Assembly: GCA_016782545.1 (NCBI GenBank)
Contig: JADHYG010000024.1
Location: 1 to 15,050, forward strand
From: Candidatus Microgenomates bacterium
Lineage (GTDB): Bacteria > Patescibacteria > Microgenomatia > JADHYG01
Reading direction: 5' to 3'
Length of the DNA: 15,050 nt
In this document: one piece after another, positions 8,219-14,343 of the stretch
Numbering within the stretch: the stretch's first letter is position 1
Layout of the letters: every line of letters begins with the position of its first letter
Position numbers and translations under genes: made by a program
The notes under the pieces: generated by a model
Told to the model about the DNA's origin: nothing
Seen by the model: only the letters and a program-made list of their open reading frames with translations
The model's database searches: none

Positions 8219-9042
8219 CTAGACTTCAAAACCAGCATAAACATACAATTTTGTCCCCCCGCCCAAAGCCACTAAAGTTTGCATGTAATCTCTGATCACT
8301 TCTTTAACAAAACTGTTTTGAAAATCTTTTTTTTCAGCTGGTCCTTGATGCTCAATATTTTCAGCGAGCAATGTTTCAAAAATATAGCCCCCAAGCTCGT
8401 AAGCAACCACAAGATCAGCGTTAAAGATTGACTCATCTCTTTCCCTACTGCTTTTGAAGTATTAAAGGTTTTACCTGCTTCTAAATTAACTGTTGCTAAT
8501 TTTTCCTCATGCTCGCCAGTTAAAACTGGAACAGCACCATTATTGGTTCTTAACCAAGCAAAACGATCTTTAATTATTTCTTCATTAACCAAGTCTGCAT
8601 ACATAGGGATTTTACCATCACCAGCCGCATCCTGATTACCACAGCCTTTAGTTCTTTGCTCTAATTCTTCTTTTATTTTTATCTGACCATGGCCATCATC
8701 AATATGATCGCCCATTCTTATTCCCTGATTGTCACAGACTTTTTTAACCACTTCCCGAGCTTTATTTTCATCAAGTTTAGCAACTACTCTTAAAGCGCCA
8801 ATAATGCCAAAAGTGCCGCCGGGAAACTGATCGCCTAAATTATTTTCATTTTTATAGTCTGTTGGTTGACCATCCTCATATGTTTCCAAAACCGCCCGAC
8901 CATCAACACAACGATGACCATTTTTCAAGGATGAAACATAGTATTGATGATACTTTTCTTCTAAATTACCAGTTTCAAATCCTTCCTCTTGGGCTGTTTG
9001 CTTGACTAAAGTTAATAATTGATTGGAAAGAACATTATCCAT
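8219..9042 (-). pseudogene. Carbonic-anhydrase-like (CDCA-type) metal-site protein, interrupted by one frameshift
   Basis: The N-terminal part reads from the ATG at 9042, which has a strong Shine-Dalgarno (AGGAGG, 5-nt spacing). It contains CVDGR (C45, D47, R49), FPGGTFG (73-79), GDHIDDGHG (H113, H118) and KGCGNQDA (C134). This CxDGR / His / GCG pattern matches the Cys-His-Cys metal site of the cadmium-type carbonic anhydrase-like proteins seen in CPR genomes; Asp-Arg after the first Cys is also the beta-carbonic-anhydrase dyad. After about 8450 the frame changes: the sensible continuation DESIFNADLVVAYELGGYIFETLL...VYAGFEV ends at 8219. The span 8219-9042 is 824 nt, one short of 275 codons, which fits a single lost base near 8437-8465 in a purine run. 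It may be a real pseudogene, an assembly error or a recoding site. The enzyme activity is unproven. Confidence 0.7.
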
Positions 9043-9047
9043 CTTTG

Positions 9048-9053
9048 CCTCCT
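9048..9053 (-). promoter_or_regulatory. Strong Shine-Dalgarno (AGGAGG) deciding the start at 9042
   Basis: On the minus strand AAAGGAGG is followed by CAAAG and ATG. This is the only textbook Shine-Dalgarno seen in the window. It favours the ATG at 9042 over the longer open frame that begins at 9132. Confidence 0.85.
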
Positions 9054-9077
9054 TTAAACAAAACAACAACTTCACAG

Positions 9078-9106
9078 TTGCTAAAAAGATAAGTAATAGA
9101 TAGAAT
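9078..9106 (+). promoter_or_regulatory. Leaderless promoter of the TPR gene
   Basis: TTGCTA (9078-9083), a 17-nt spacer and TAGAAT (9101-9106) are followed by 7 nt and ATG at 9114. It lies in the 71-nt gap between the divergent carbonic-anhydrase-like and TPR genes. Confidence 0.6.
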
Positions 9107-9113
9107 ATATCTG

Positions 9114-9791
9114 ATGGACACCAAAAAATCAAGTATTTCCGCTGTCATTCTGAATTTAATTCAGAATCTATATAGATTCCGGATCAAGTCCGGAATGACA
9201 AGGAAGCCTAAATCAATAAGCAGTTCTTTTTTCCCGCATAATTTTCGCAAAAAAACCGCAAAACTATTTAAAAATTGGCAAAAGCATTTTTTTCTATCTC
9301 TAAACCGCGTTCTTAAAATAAGCTTTTTGTTCTTTGTTATCTGTTTTTTGTTTTTTAACTTCCATTCCTTGCTTTTTCCGGAAAATGAAGCGCTTAATCA
9401 AACTAAAAAAGCAGTTTTAAATTCTCCTTTTCAATCTAAGCCTCATGAAAATTTAGCTAGAATTTATTTAGAAGCTGGTGATTTAAAGTCAACAGAAAAA
9501 GAATTAAGTTTGGCAAAACACTTGTTTTCTCCTGATCATTCAAGCCTTGAAATTCTTGAAGAAGATTTAAAAAAAGCAAAAGAATCACCCCATCAAATCG
9601 ATCATGAAATTTCTTTTTGGAAGGAAATTATCAAAGAAAAACCAGATTACCGCGACGCTCATTTTCAACTGACTATTTTAAATTATCAGCTTGGCAAAAT
9701 TCAAAAAGCCCAAACATATCTTCAAAAAACCCTTGACCTTGATCCTAATTTTGCCCCGGCAAAAGAATTAGAAAAACTGCTTAATAATTGA
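9114..9791 (+). CDS. Membrane-anchored tetratricopeptide-repeat protein
   Basis: A 225-residue protein. Residues 31-65 are basic, a single hydrophobic segment lies at about 68-85 (ISFLFFVICFLFFNFHSLLF region), and the rest is soluble with two TPR-like helical hairpins: about 94-135 (HENLARIYLEAGDLKSTEKE) and about 166-222 (DAHFQLTILNYQLGKIQKA, then LDLDPNFAPAKELEKLL). TPRs bind other proteins, so a scaffold at the membrane is likely; partners are unknown. Residues 10-30 (AVILNLIQNLYRFRIKSGMTR) are entirely encoded by a palindromic element, so the N-terminus was probably remodelled. The ATG at 9114 is preferred because a -10 box ends 7 nt before it. The alternative start is the ATG inside the element at 9195, which would give MTRKPKS. 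No Shine-Dalgarno is seen at either. Confidence 0.8.
   Translation: MDTKKSSISAVILNLIQNLYRFRIKSGMTRKPKSISSSFFPHNFRKKTAKLFKNWQKHFFLSLNRVLKISFLFFVICFLFFNFHSLLFPENEALNQTKKAVLNSPFQSKPHENLARIYLEAGDLKSTEKELSLAKHLFSPDHSSLEILEEDLKKAKESPHQIDHEISFWKEIIKEKPDYRDAHFQLTILNYQLGKIQKAQTYLQKTLDLDPNFAPAKELEKLLNN
9143..9200. repeat. TGTCAT...ATGACA composite palindromic element, copy 2 (TPR N-terminus)
   Basis: A 58-nt copy made of two palindromes, ATTCTGAA-TTTAA-TTCAGAAT and ATTCCGGA-TCAAG-TCCGGAAT, joined by CTATATAG. The ends are TGTCAT (9143-9148) and ATGACA (9195-9200). It is translated in frame within the TPR gene. Confidence 0.85.
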
Positions 9792-9816
9792 CAATTTTTA
9801 GATTTTCTGCTATTAT
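9788..9816 (+). promoter_or_regulatory. Promoter of the toxin-antitoxin operon
   Basis: A perfect TTGACA (9788-9793) is followed by 17 nt and TATTAT (9811-9816), which carries an extended TGC before it. An overlapping TATAAT lies at 9814-9819. The -35 box overlaps the stop of the TPR gene. The leader would be about 20 nt. AT-rich imperfect dyads around 9812-9830 could be an operator for autoregulation, as is usual for this antitoxin class; this is a guess. Confidence 0.7.
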
Positions 9817-9842
9817 AATTCTGTAATAATTCTTAAATTAAT

Positions 9843-10127
9843 ATGGCAAGACAATTAATCGTTGATGAAAAATTTGCCAGTATTCAAGAAGCTCAAGCCG
9901 GCTTAACCAAACTGCTTCAAAAAGCAAGTAAACAAAATTGCTTTTATCGCATCTTAAGGAATAATAAGCCGATTGGCGTTCTTTTACCAAATACAGCCTG
10001 GGCTTCTTTAATTGAAGATTTAGAAGCTTTACAAAGCAAAAAGTATATTAAAAATATTCAGAAAGCTCGTTTAGCAAAAAAGCGCTATTCTTCTTCTCAG
10101 GTTAAAAAGATTCTTAAAATCAAGTAA
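9843..10127 (+). CDS. Phd/YefM-family antitoxin
   Basis: A 94-residue protein. The N-terminal half has the Phd/YefM pattern: SIQEAQAGLTKLLQKA (about 13-28) aligns with the usual SISEARxNLxxLL helix, and RILRNNKPIGVLLPNTAWASLIEDLEAL (37-64) is the classic "R-N-x-K-P-x-x-V-L" segment followed by a helix. The C-terminal 30 residues are Lys/Arg-rich and would wrap the toxin. It neutralises the following RelE-like toxin and probably represses its own promoter. Its TAA overlaps the toxin ATG by one base (TAATG), which implies translational coupling. No Shine-Dalgarno is visible. The family call is strong; the specific subfamily is not. Confidence 0.88.
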   Translation: MARQLIVDEKFASIQEAQAGLTKLLQKASKQNCFYRILRNNKPIGVLLPNTAWASLIEDLEALQSKKYIKNIQKARLAKKRYSSSQVKKILKIK

Positions 10128-10381
10128 TGTACAAGTATTTCTTTTCAGAAAAGGCTCTTTCTCAGTTACAAAAACTTCCTAAAAACATCCAAAAACGAAT
10201 TATTAAAAAACTTGACTTTTATTGTCAGCAAGAGAGAATATTATTTTTTGCCGATAAGATCATTAGTACAAAACTTGGAGAATATCGGTTCAGAGTTGGT
10301 GACTATAGAATTGTCTTTGATTTAGAAGGTGATAAAATAATTATTCTTTTAGTTGGCCACCGAAAAGAAATTTACAGATAG
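10127..10381 (+). CDS. RelE/ParE-superfamily toxin
   Basis: An 84-residue protein of normal length for the family. FSEKALSQLQKLPKNIQKRIIKKL (6-29) is the N-terminal helical pair, and KLGEYRFRVGDYRIVFDLEGDKIIILLVGHRKEIYR (49-84) is the diagnostic beta-sheet with R54, R56, R61, H78, R79 and the terminal Tyr-Arg. RelE members cut mRNA on the ribosome; ParE members attack gyrase. The LxxxGHRKEIYR ending and the basic residues favour RelE-type mRNA interferase activity. The start overlaps the antitoxin stop. The 3' end lies 10 nt from the convergent bL25 gene, with no visible terminator between them, so the transcripts may overlap. Confidence 0.88.
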   Translation: MYKYFFSEKALSQLQKLPKNIQKRIIKKLDFYCQQERILFFADKIISTKLGEYRFRVGDYRIVFDLEGDKIIILLVGHRKEIYR

Positions 10382-10391
10382 ATTTCTAGTT

Positions 10392-11120
10392 TTATTTTTT
10401 CTTGTCTTCTGATGTTGTTTTTTCTTCTGGTTTTTTGTCTTCTTTTTTCTCTTCTTCTGGTTTTCCTTCAGGTGCTTTTTCTTCAGCCGCCTCTTTACCT
10501 TCTTTTTCAACCGCTTCTTCAGCCGCCGCTTCTTCTTCTTTGGCTAACTCCTCTGCTTCTTTGGTTACCAAAGGCCCAATTTTACAGATAATTGAATTGG
10601 AATCAGTTAAAAAATCGACTTTTTTAGCTAGTTTCAAATCACTAACTTTTATTTCTTGATTAACTTCGGTTAATTGAGAAACGTCAACCTCGATTTTATC
10701 AAGAAGATCAGCTGGCAGAGCCTCAATTTCAATCTCGTCTAAAATGGTCAAAAGAATGCCTTTTTTCTCTTTAACCGCAGGTGATTCACTGACAATTTCA
10801 ACAGGAATATCGGCTTTAACCTTTTCTGTTAAAACCACCTGGCGGAAATCAGCGTGTAAAAACTGGTCCGTAACGGGATGAATTTGCACATTATGAATTA
10901 AAACTGAACGCGTCTTGCCTGCTTCGACAATAAGATCAATAATGCTTGTTTCACCAGCATCAGCATAGATTTTTTCAAATTCTTTTAAACCAACTTGAAC
11001 TGCCTGCGATTTGACTTTTTTACCATAAATATTGGCGGGTAAAATTCCTTCACGGCGGAGTTTTTTTATTTTCCGACCCAGAGTTTTTCTTTTTTCCACC
11101 TTTAGTTTTGGATTAGGCAT
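10392..11120 (-). CDS. rplY: 50S ribosomal protein bL25 (CTC/TL5 type)
   Basis: A 242-residue two-domain bL25 that binds 5S rRNA at the central protuberance. The N-terminal domain has TLGRKIKKLRREGILPANIYG (13-33) and HPVTDQFLHADFRQV (81-95). The C-terminal beta domain has EIEALPADLLDKIEVDVSQL (131-150) and IKVSDLKL. An unusually long acidic/lysine low-complexity tail (about 186-242) follows. The true start is the ATG at 11120 (MPNPKLKVEKR), not the longer frame at 11180, which runs into DUF4012. A promoter with a -10 box 7 nt before this ATG, overlapping the DUF4012 stop, supports it. The gene lies 10 nt after DUF4012, so it can be read both from its own promoter and by read-through. Confidence 0.93.
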   Translation of the reverse strand: MPNPKLKVEKRKTLGRKIKKLRREGILPANIYGKKVKSQAVQVGLKEFEKIYADAGETSIIDLIVEAGKTRSVLIHNVQIHPVTDQFLHADFRQVVLTEKVKADIPVEIVSESPAVKEKKGILLTILDEIEIEALPADLLDKIEVDVSQLTEVNQEIKVSDLKLAKKVDFLTDSNSIICKIGPLVTKEAEELAKEEEAAAEEAVEKEGKEAAEEKAPEGKPEEEKKEDKKPEEKTTSEDKKK

Positions 11121-11127
11121 AAAGGAT

Positions 11128-11156
11128 ATTTTAATCTTTCTTTTGAAGAAAGTCAA
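11128..11156 (-). promoter_or_regulatory. Leaderless promoter of bL25, inside the DUF4012 3' end
   Basis: On the minus strand TTGACT (11156-11151), a 17-nt spacer and TAAAAT (11133-11128) are followed by ATCCTTT and ATG at 11120. The TAA of DUF4012 is part of the -10 box. There is no Shine-Dalgarno. Confidence 0.7.
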
Positions 11157-13554
11157 TTGCAAAAATCCGATCAACCGCAAGATCGCTTTTATAAATCAAG
11201 CTTTTGTTTTGAGAGGTGGCAGAAAAATTTGTTTTTTTAGCTTGCCAGTTCTTGGGATAATTAAAACTCAATGACAACGGATCTTGATCAGTGCCTGCCT
11301 GTTTTTGGAAAAAAAGCTCATAGCTAAATTGGTTATCTGGAGAAAGTTCCTGCTGGTCTAACGCATATTGAAACTCTATTTTTTTTGTTTCTCCTGGAGA
11401 TATTTCTACTAAAACCCCCCAGCTTTGCTTGTCTCCTTCTTGTTCAGTGTCCACTGGTTCAATCTGTGCTTCACCATCAGGAAAAGCAACGCTTTCCAAA
11501 ACCGCCTCTTGTGGTACAAAAACTCTTAAATAATTTTTATAAACTCCGCCAGGAAAAGTTTCCCCCGGGCTGGTGTTTTGATAAGAAATGGAAAGAAAAT
11601 GACTGACCGCCTGATCACTAAAATCTGTTTTTAAAGCAACTTTTCTGGTCAAAAAATAATTGGCCTTATTAACGCCTAGATTTGCCTCGACAATCATTAA
11701 ATAATCTTCAAAAACTCTCGAACCCCGAACCTCGAACCTCGAACTCTTTATTCTACCATCCCATCCCAATTCTTCTACTAATTTTTGTCCTTTTTCATCA
11801 AACAAAAAAATCTGGGCGTGTTTTTCTTCAAAAGACTGTTTAATACCTTGTCCCAGCTTAAACCAGGGCAGTTTGCCCAATTTTGCCCGGTTAAAAATGG
11901 CTTGAGCTAAAGTTCCTAAAAAATCGCTTTTTTGAGTTGAACCGGGAAAGAATTCTGCTTGAATAAGAGTCTGGGCTTTTAAAAAAAGATTTTCTGTGGT
12001 GATTTCTTGATTATAGTCAGCTAAAAAAACTCCGCCCAAGCTTTCAAGCAGTTTTCCCACAAAAGAAAGATCAATGGCCATGACGCCGTCAACATTTTGC
12101 TTCATTTCTTTTTCTAAAAACCAAGCCGCTTGTTGGGCATTAACGCCAAAATCAGGGGAAAAGTTGGAATCACGCAGAAAAAAATGAGGCTGATCAAGAT
12201 ATTCTCTAATTGGTACTGGCGGCTCAACATGACCTTTAAGCTGGCCGTCGGCCGTATAAACATCATAAGTTTTTAAGTCAGTAAAAATGCCGTCTTGAAA
12301 TCGAGCCAAACCATATGAACCAATAAAACCGCCGCCCGGTCTAAGCTCCATGTTATTTTGAAAAAGAATTAAATAATTTTTATCGTTATTAAGTCCTAAA
12401 AACTCACTCACTAAAGGCAAAGAACTTTTAACTAACTGAGAATATTCTTTACCGCTATCAAGAAATTCAGCTAGTTTTTTTAGTTGTTCTCCCAAAGAAA
12501 AAAAAGAAATATTTTCAAAATTTTGTAAATTTAAGTCTTTGTAAATTGCCTGAGTTAGAGAAATTTGTTTTTCTAAATTCTCTACTTCAACTTGTAATTG
12601 TTTTAGCCGTTCATCAATTAATCCCTCCTCTTCTTCTAAAACTATTCGACTGAATTTATAAGCGATTTGAGAAACATTAATGGCCGCTTTCCCGGTCTCA
12701 GAAAGAGTTTGACCAAAAAAAGAAAATCTCTGACCAATATTAAATAAAGGAAGAAATTGACTGATTTTTTTGGCATTTACAAAAGAAGTTTGAGCGGAAA
12801 CAACATCTTTTTTGGCTGACTCTAAATTGCCTGTAAAAAACTTTTCTTCAAAAGATCGTAAATTATTTAAACCAGATAAAAATTCAAGGCCATAAAAAAA
12901 ATAAGGCAAAAGAATAAAAAGAGCAATAAAAAATATTGGCAGTATTTTGAAGCTGTTGAATAACCAGGATGTCCTTGTCATTCCAGGCTTGACCTGGAAT
13001 CTATACTTGTCCCTGCGAAAGCAGGGATAGATTCTGAAACAATCCTGAATTAAATTCAGGACAGGGTTCAGAATGACAGATTGTTTTTTTCTCTCTGCTT
13101 TTATTGGCTCTGCTTTTGTCGCCGAGGGCAAAACATGAGTTCTGCTGAACATTGTTTTTAAAATTTGTTTAACCAAGAAAGAGGGTTCTGCTAAAGATGA
13201 TTGATTAATTTTTAAAATGCGAGCATCAAGTCCTTTTTTATTAAATTGAAAAACTTCTGTTTCTGCTTTGGCTAGTTTTGAAGAATAAAAATCCTTCTCA
13301 ATCAATAAATATCTTGTTTTATCTTTAAAGGCTTTTTCTAAAAGTTTTTTTACGTTTTTAAATCCTTGGAATTGAAAAATATAATCAACTTTTGGCAGAT
13401 CTTTAATGACTCGATCACTAAGAAATACTTGACAGCCTTTTTTTTCAAGCGCTTCTAAAACCTGCGTTGTTAAAAAATCTTTTTGACCAATAATTAAAAC
13501 TTTGGGTGAATCTTCTGAAGAAGTAATCATGACTTTCGGAGTTTGTTTATTCAT
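11131..13554 (-). CDS. DUF4012 membrane protein with Rossmann-like N-terminus
   Basis: An 807-residue protein. Residues about 17-135 look like a reduced nucleotide-sugar epimerase-type Rossmann domain (PKVLIIGQKDFLTTQVLEAL, then VDYIFQFQG); the usual catalytic YxxxK is not apparent. One membrane span lies at about 203-222. A coiled-coil-like region (about 308-345) precedes the DUF4012 core, which carries NYLILFQNNMELRPGGGF (393-410), IGSYG and DSNFSPDF (463-470). DUF4012 proteins are frequent in CPR and often near exopolysaccharide genes; their function is not established. Two insertions are encoded by repeats: residues about 159-194 by a palindromic element, and about 604-613 by a heptamer array. 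Both keep the frame and avoid the core motifs. The start is ATG 13554; a weak CATAAG box 7 nt upstream hints at another leaderless start. It is followed by bL25 after 10 nt. Confidence 0.85.
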   Translation of the reverse strand: MNKQTPKVMITSSEDSPKVLIIGQKDFLTTQVLEALEKKGCQVFLSDRVIKDLPKVDYIFQFQGFKNVKKLLEKAFKDKTRYLLIEKDFYSSKLAKAETEVFQFNKKGLDARILKINQSSLAEPSFLVKQILKTMFSRTHVLPSATKAEPIKAERKKQSVILNPVLNLIQDCFRIYPCFRRDKYRFQVKPGMTRTSWLFNSFKILPIFFIALFILLPYFFYGLEFLSGLNNLRSFEEKFFTGNLESAKKDVVSAQTSFVNAKKISQFLPLFNIGQRFSFFGQTLSETGKAAINVSQIAYKFSRIVLEEEEGLIDERLKQLQVEVENLEKQISLTQAIYKDLNLQNFENISFFSLGEQLKKLAEFLDSGKEYSQLVKSSLPLVSEFLGLNNDKNYLILFQNNMELRPGGGFIGSYGLARFQDGIFTDLKTYDVYTADGQLKGHVEPPVPIREYLDQPHFFLRDSNFSPDFGVNAQQAAWFLEKEMKQNVDGVMAIDLSFVGKLLESLGGVFLADYNQEITTENLFLKAQTLIQAEFFPGSTQKSDFLGTLAQAIFNRAKLGKLPWFKLGQGIKQSFEEKHAQIFLFDEKGQKLVEELGWDGRIKSSRFEVRGSRVFEDYLMIVEANLGVNKANYFLTRKVALKTDFSDQAVSHFLSISYQNTSPGETFPGGVYKNYLRVFVPQEAVLESVAFPDGEAQIEPVDTEQEGDKQSWGVLVEISPGETKKIEFQYALDQQELSPDNQFSYELFFQKQAGTDQDPLSLSFNYPKNWQAKKTNFSATSQNKSLIYKSDLAVDRIFAIDFLQKKD
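11716..11743 (-). repeat. Heptamer array TTCGAGG x4 inside DUF4012
   Basis: On the plus strand the units are TCTCGAA, CCCCGAA, CCTCGAA and CCTCGAA. In the coding direction they read TTCGAGG-like and give SSRFEVRGSRV, a segment unlike its surroundings. The same peptide style (SRFKVQG) arises from the TTCAAGG array in the RNase HI gene. Confidence 0.85.
12976..13078. repeat. TGTCAT...ATGACA composite palindromic element, copy 3 (inside DUF4012)
   Basis: A 103-nt element with ends TGTCAT (12976-12981) and ATGACA (13073-13078). It is built from ATTCCAGG/CCTGGAAT, TCCCTGC/GCAGGGA and CCTGAAT/ATTCAGG palindromes. In the coding direction it is translated as SVILNPVLNLIQ...RFQVKPGMTR, the same reading frame as copy 2 (AVILNLIQN...RIKSGMTR). 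Confidence 0.88.
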
Positions 13555-13565
13555 AGGCTTTCTTA

Positions 13566-13596
13566 TGAGGTTGGACCTCCTGGAGGTCCAACCTCA
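13566..13596. repeat. 31-nt near-perfect palindrome upstream of DUF4012
   Basis: Arms TGAGGTTGGACCTCC and GGAGGTCCAACCTCA are exact reverse complements of 15 nt around one central T. It lies 12 nt upstream of the DUF4012 ATG. It may be a dispersed repeat, an operator or a hairpin of the upstream transcript. There is no T-run on either side, so it is not a standard terminator. Confidence 0.8.
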
Positions 13597-13914
13597 CCAA
13601 GAAAATTTCTCTCTTCTCATTTTACAGGAAGCGTGCACCGTGGTAAAGACTGGTTTGGGAAATAGAAGTGGGATGTGAGAAGTGGGAATCTTTGATGAAG
13701 ATATCTTGAATTTTAGAATCTTTGAGATGAGATAAGATCTTCTCCCACTTCAAAAATATCAAAATATCAAAAATTCAATTTCAAAAACCTCTCACCTCCC
13801 ACATCTCAGTTCTCTTTTCTCAGACCATCACCTGCCACGTCTCACATCTCTTTTCCTATCAATCTCAAATCACATTAATCAATCATTGTCAAAAAAAGGT
13901 CGTCGGGAACCGTA
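13597..13914. other. Gene-free interval filled with inverted short-word repeats
   Basis: No credible reading frame is seen between DUF4012 and RNase HI. The first 65 nt show nothing recognisable. From 13665 to 13807 there is a large imperfect inverted repeat centred on the AGATCT at 13735-13740. From about 13790 to 13870 come degenerate 7-nt words of the type CTCACCT / CCCACAT / CTCAGTT / GTCTCAC. On the minus strand, past the RNase HI stop, seven T (13897-13891) follow a weak GGT/ACC stem, which is too weak to call a terminator with confidence. Confidence 0.6.
13665..13807. repeat. Large imperfect inverted repeat (about 70-nt arms)
   Basis: The left arm opens with GAAGTGGGATGTGAGAAGT (13665-13683). 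The reverse complement of the right arm opens with GATGTGGGAGGTGAGAGGT; 16 of 19 positions agree. The arms end around AGATCT, with AAGATCT on one side and AGATCTTCTCCC on the other. The middle of both arms contains TTGATATTTTGA-like words with gaps. Confidence 0.55.
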
Positions 13915-14331
13915 TTAAGATCTAAGAAACTCTTTCTCGGCCATGTCATGAGCGAGGTTTTTTTCCCGCGGGATATAGTGATAATGAATTTCGGCTTTCA
14001 CCTGCTGTTCTAAATTCCGAATCTTGAGCACTAATTCTCTTAATTTTGCATTTTTAATTTTAAAAATTCCATTAAGCTGATTAACCACCAACAGTGAGTC
14101 AATATAAAAATCTACTCTCTGACCTTGAACCTTGAACCTTGAACCTTGAACCTTGAGGCGCTTCAGTGCCTCTACCACCCCCATGTATTCGGCGACATTA
14201 TTGGTGTTATGACCGATGAACTTGCCGAACTGGTGGATAAGCTTTCCATTTTCGTCTTGAATAACCACCCCAGCGGCGGCTGGTCCGGGGTTGCCTTTTG
14301 CTCCTCCATCAGTAAAAATAATTAAATTCAT
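13915..14331 (-). CDS. rnhA: Ribonuclease HI family protein
   Basis: A 138-residue RNase H fold protein that cuts the RNA strand of RNA-DNA hybrids. The four acidic catalytic positions are visible: D8 (FTDGGAKGNPGPAAAG), E48 (NNVAEYMGVVEAL), D78 (DFYIDSLLVVNQLNG) and D129 (EKNLAHDMAEKEF). The pattern belongs to the short RVT_3-type/archaeal-like branch rather than the E. coli type. Between the first helix and the next strand (about 59-72) lies KVQGSRFKVQGQR, encoded by a heptamer array, so a surface loop has been lengthened without touching the active site. The ATG at 14331 is chosen because the family begins MxLIIFTDGG; a TTG at 14346 would add five residues with no support. The upstream region carries the inverted octamer arrays. 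Confidence 0.9.
   Translation of the reverse strand: MNLIIFTDGGAKGNPGPAAAGVVIQDENGKLIHQFGKFIGHNTNNVAEYMGVVEALKRLKVQGSRFKVQGQRVDFYIDSLLVVNQLNGIFKIKNAKLRELVLKIRNLEQQVKAEIHYHYIPREKNLAHDMAEKEFLRS
14123..14157 (-). repeat. Heptamer array TTCAAGG x5 inside RNase HI
   Basis: Five plus-strand units CCTTGAA (the last is CCTTGAG) lie at 14123, 14130, 14137, 14144 and 14151. Seven nt read in threes gives a 21-nt, 7-residue superperiod, visible as KVQGSRF-KVQGQR in the protein. Confidence 0.95.
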
Positions 14332-14343
14332 GGTTATATAAAT

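Noticed and set aside
8437..8465. Programmed -1 frameshift site in the carbonic-anhydrase-like gene
   Set aside because: GGGAAAG is present, but the zero frame reads GGG AAA GAG, not the G GGA AAG phase needed for tandem slippage, and no obvious pseudoknot follows. A lost base is simpler.
9043..9132. N-terminal membrane extension of the carbonic-anhydrase-like gene
   Set aside because: The hydrophobic extra 30 residues lie upstream of a perfect Shine-Dalgarno and ATG at 9042 and overlap the divergent promoter.
10402..10659. Ser-rich plus-strand reading frame opposite bL25
   Set aside because: It is the antisense image of the Glu/Lys-rich bL25 tail and has no start signal or family match.
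11121..11180. Longer start of bL25 at 11180
   Set aside because: The extra 20 residues are DUF4012 coding DNA in another frame. The family begins near MPNPKLKVEKRKTLGRK, and a promoter points to 11120.
13891..13910. Intrinsic terminator after RNase HI
   Set aside because: The T-run is good, but the only stem is about three base pairs, so it is mentioned only as a weak possibility.
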